From assembly GCA_963921355.3 (NCBI GenBank), contig OZ001190.1, positions 3,100,001 through 3,164,000 of the forward strand: a stretch of DNA of 64,000 nucleotides, in the 5' to 3' direction. Every line of letters starts with the position of its first letter. Positions within the stretch are counted from its first letter, which is position 1. Both the position numbers and the translations under genes were made by a program. This document shows, one piece after another, positions 62,601 through 64,000 of the stretch. This DNA comes from CAWUEZ02 sp963921355. GTDB lineage: Bacteria > Pseudomonadota > Alphaproteobacteria > Thalassobaculales > Thalassobaculaceae. The notes beneath the pieces were generated by a model that saw only the letters and a list, made by a program, of their open reading frames with translations, ran no database searches and was not told the DNA's origin.

Positions 62601-62759
62601 GCGCTGTCCGTTGGGGCGCGGCGACTTGGCACCATCGCCGGCGATATCCAGGACGCTTTGGATGCTGGCGATCGGGACTTGGCTCAGATCATGTCGGAGG
62701 TTCTGGCGCCCACGCTGGAGGAGTTCGAAGACGTGAAACCGAGGATCCTGAGCTTGTGA
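59646..62759 (+). CDS. Membrane hybrid histidine kinase with Cache sensor, pseudo-receiver, receiver and Hpt domains
   Basis: This is a 1037-residue protein. The first helix is VMAATAVLILGGGGLASFW. A periplasmic Cache domain (~40-330) has YDPRVRPWYAAAVDARGPIW and TGALGVTYAQPIYTTDG. A second helix (~338-360) follows. HisKA: FLATMSHEIRTPMNGVMSMA. HATPase: NLGGNAVKFTEAES, DTGIGLTEKQ, GGTGLGLSICQRLSDLMGG. A degenerate receiver (~610-740) lacks a phospho-Asp. A second receiver has VLVAEDDPTNRVVIAKM and LLTDFNMPEMDGFELT. The Hpt has ARREAHTLKGSALSVGA. GTG 59646 with GGAGG 8 bases upstream. A BarA-type multistep phosphorelay. Confidence 0.94.
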   Translation: MKVPRWIVMAATAVLILGGGGLASFWVYETQRADLVEAARGDLARASATFVQALTGVFEPALTLAGTVSDSGIRHVPPEGRAPLFFAVATGVVRQFEQINGAFLGFPDGRFLHVQDLDPGGMQADGDPLYRRVIDRPDVDPAGTWEVYYPGFDAGFPTSHQSEPYDPRVRPWYAAAVDARGPIWTEIYSFASTGALGVTYAQPIYTTDGALWAVLGVDLSLGALSHTLVDTADGLAWATEIVFATDFGDRIVGHPDFVALEGEFEADTAAFLERYNIADSFEATAVRALKGGAPAQMITAGGSEYLATRADLDPARAMPMQLYLGREMDAILASAVSVMVRNVALVFAAFVIFGVVCVYALKLRIEVIARQRAEAELIDARDIAEAATRSKSVFLATMSHEIRTPMNGVMSMAELLGLTRLDGEQRRMAKIITDSATALLTIINDILDFSKIEAGRLEIEHVAFSLGDVVDGCAELLAPRAEAKSLDLVVDIDPGLIDTRFGDPTRLRQILLNLGGNAVKFTEAESVTLHVAAAAPDRLRFEVRDTGIGLTEKQRAKLFQAFVQADSSTSRKYGGTGLGLSICQRLSDLMGGAIGVDSAPGKGSTFWVELPLTAGEGAPPHPAEDLSAVTVALVGSSDQITQICARYLHAGGVAVVEEVADVSAAKESGTRTLWLVDAGVAAADPQGLARIDGSLALIATRSAVADLDPALRSRAEAVLTYPATRAALWRATAIGLGLLAGDEVEAEFREDMAFVPPEVEAARDAGALVLVAEDDPTNRVVIAKMLGHMGFACEIADNGREALDMLRQRAGYGLLLTDFNMPEMDGFELTRAVRETEQARDAHSESRLPILALTADAMSGTEQACLDAGMDGYLTKPVDSRKLGAALAEHLPVALDLRQPAAEQPEEALAALSSVETPAPEVDWDPDIFDPAALEATFGGFDEEAKMLVADATASWRERVEAVATALSAEDVDVARREAHTLKGSALSVGARRLGTIAGDIQDALDAGDRDLAQIMSEVLAPTLEEFEDVKPRILSL

Positions 62760-62784
62760 AGGGGATCGGGACCGGGGGGATTGG

Positions 62785-63210
62785 ATGACATTGCCGTACG
62801 ACGCACAGCAGGCCTACGAGAATGTTCGCGTCCTCGTCATAGAGGATGACGGCCATATCCGCCGCATCATTCGCCGGCTGCTGCGCCAGATTGGTTTCAT
62901 CCTGATCAACGAGGCAGAGAACGGCGCCGACGGTTTCAAGGAACTGCTGCGGGTCAAACCTGACCTGATCCTCTGCGACATCCTTATGGAGCCGATCGAC
63001 GACATGACCTTCCTGCGCAAACTCCGCGCGCTCAGCCACCCGAAACTCGCCCAGCTGCCGTTCATCTTTCTCACCGCCGATGCGCAGCGCGATACCGTCG
63101 TCGCCGCTAAGGAACTCCGGGTCGACGGCTATCTGGTCAAGCCGGTCTCGCCAAAACAGCTCAAGGAACGAGTCGACGCCGCAATTTCCCCGTCCGAGAC
63201 AGAGGACTGA
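62785..63210 (+). CDS. Single-domain response regulator (CheY-like)
   Basis: This is a 141-residue receiver: acidic pocket VLVIEDDGHIRR (Asp21/22), phospho-acceptor Asp65 in LILCDILMEPIDDM, Thr in PFIFLTADAQRD and Lys in VDGYLVKPVSPKQLKE. There is no output domain. It starts 25 bp after the hybrid kinase stop and is probably its phosphorelay partner or a shuttle to another regulator. Confidence 0.93.
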   Translation: MTLPYDAQQAYENVRVLVIEDDGHIRRIIRRLLRQIGFILINEAENGADGFKELLRVKPDLILCDILMEPIDDMTFLRKLRALSHPKLAQLPFIFLTADAQRDTVVAAKELRVDGYLVKPVSPKQLKERVDAAISPSETED

Positions 63211-63295
63211 AGCCCGCTTGACGCGTTGGCAGGGCTCCGTAGGCTGACAGCGCCCCCGGCCGCAGCGTCGGGACCCATCAGATCACCGGCACCCG

Positions 63296-64000
63296 ATGGA
63301 CATCCGCCAGCTTCAATATCTCGTGGCGTTGGCCCGGGAGCAGCATTTCACCCGGGCGGCCGAGGCCTGCCGGGTCACCCAGCCGACCCTGTCGGGTCGG
63401 ATCCGTCAGCTGGAGCAGGAGCTGGGGGTGCCGATCGTGCGCCGGGGCCAGCGCTACATGGGCCTGACCACCGAGGGCAATCACATCCTGAAATGGGCGC
63501 AGCGCATCCTCGAGGACTGCGACAGCCTGCGCGACGATCTGTCGGCCCTGAGCGGCGCGCCCGAGGGGCGGATGGTGATCGGCGTCGTGCCGTCGGCCCT
63601 ACCGGCGGTGCCGGCGCTGACGGAGTTGCTCCGTCGCCGGTTCCCGAAACTCTCCTTCGCTGTGCTGTCCGAGTCCTCGACCGAGATCGGGCGCCATCTG
63701 GCCGAGTTCGCCATCGATGCCGGGGTGACCTACCTCGACAATGAGCCGATCGACGTCACCGCCTCACGCCCGCTCTACACCGAGCGCTACCGTCTGCTGG
63801 TCCGTGCCGACCACCCGCTGGCCGGGCGCGAGACCGTCAGCTGGGCGGAAGCCTCGGAGCACCCGCTCTGCGCTCTGACCCCGGACATGCAGAACCGGCG
63901 GATCGTCGATCGCGCCTTCGCCACTGCCGATCGTCATCCGCACCCCGAGATCGAAAGCAACTCGGTGGTCAATCTCTGCGCCTATATCCAGACCGCCGGC
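63296..64000 (+). CDS. LysR-type transcriptional regulator, 3' end outside the window
   Basis: The gene is open for 235 codons from ATG 63296 to the window end. The N-terminus is MDIRQLQYLVALAREQHFTR, with winged-helix VTQPTLSGRIRQLEQELGVP and GLTTEGNHILKWAQRILEDC. The effector domain follows (MVIGVVPSALPAVPALTELL, PLYTERYRLLVRADHPLAGR). CysB/CbbR-like family members have this pattern. No strong ribosome-binding site precedes it. The target genes are outside the window. Confidence 0.9.
   Translation, partial: MDIRQLQYLVALAREQHFTRAAEACRVTQPTLSGRIRQLEQELGVPIVRRGQRYMGLTTEGNHILKWAQRILEDCDSLRDDLSALSGAPEGRMVIGVVPSALPAVPALTELLRRRFPKLSFAVLSESSTEIGRHLAEFAIDAGVTYLDNEPIDVTASRPLYTERYRLLVRADHPLAGRETVSWAEASEHPLCALTPDMQNRRIVDRAFATADRHPHPEIESNSVVNLCAYIQTAG

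Noticed and set aside
1..64000. CRISPR arrays, tRNA or rRNA genes, transposases, integrases or phage genes
   Set aside because: I looked for regularly spaced repeats, conserved tRNA arms and the usual protein motifs and saw none.

Overview
The window is GC-rich and gene-dense. Genes pack into short runs with 1-4 bp overlaps (ATGA, GTGA and TGATG junctions). The families present (TRAP transporter, BKACE, MR/MLE and GMC enzymes, class III CoA-transferase, several SDRs, LysR regulators, hybrid histidine kinases) suggest a free-living, probably aquatic, heterotrophic alphaproteobacterium. That placement is inferred from gene content only. I saw no rRNA, tRNA, CRISPR array, transposase, integrase or phage gene.

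Layout. 0-5 kb: the start of a DUF3604 gene, two cyclic-nucleotide-binding-like proteins, a broken MipA/OmpV porin-like gene and a subtilase. 5-9 kb: a GST, then a FIST sensor with a GAF-adenylate/guanylate cyclase. 9-18 kb: a Tat-exported aldo/keto reductase with DUF6064, then a catabolic set (maleate-isomerase-like, amidohydrolase, beta-hydroxyacid dehydrogenase, MR/MLE enolase-superfamily, GMC oxidoreductase, LysR). 18-22 kb: chromate genes chrA and chrB meet a remnant of a nitrous-oxide-reductase accessory operon (nosY fragment, nosL, nosX). 22-28 kb: radical SAM protein, SDR, LamG/RTX protein, winged-helix/TPR regulator. 28-34 kb: peroxiredoxin, persulfide-dioxygenase-like enzyme and GST, then EamA/MarR, DUF1330/LysR and an SDR. 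34-42 kb: TPR glycosyltransferase, PLP enzyme, acetyltransferases, methyltransferase, PhyH oxygenase and a Baeyer-Villiger-type monooxygenase. 42-51 kb: 3-hydroxyacyl-CoA/carnitine-type dehydrogenase, BKACE, SDRs, an M29-epimerase chimera, cupin and a TRAP transporter. 51-64 kb: two-component proteins, CoA-transferase, an MCP-globin fusion, a Deg protease, an amidase, a large hybrid kinase with its receiver, and a partial LysR gene.

The most striking property is how many genes are broken. At least ten coding regions carry a frameshift, an in-frame stop, a lost start or a mid-gene junction, although recognisable protein continues on the other side. Small indels and point stops (1.5, 3.0, 8.2, 21.9, 25.7, 36.1, 38.9, 42.05 kb) could be either sequencing errors or real decay. 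Two junctions look like real deletions or misassemblies. At about 20.25 kb, chrB and nosY point away from each other and both lack their 5' ends. At about 46.13 kb, an M29-peptidase-like N-terminus runs in frame into the C-terminal two thirds of an NAD-dependent epimerase.

Of the intact genes, the oddest is the 298-residue protein at 55.4-56.3 kb. It joins a chemoreceptor signalling hairpin (N-terminal) to a globin (C-terminal), which is the reverse of the HemAT order.
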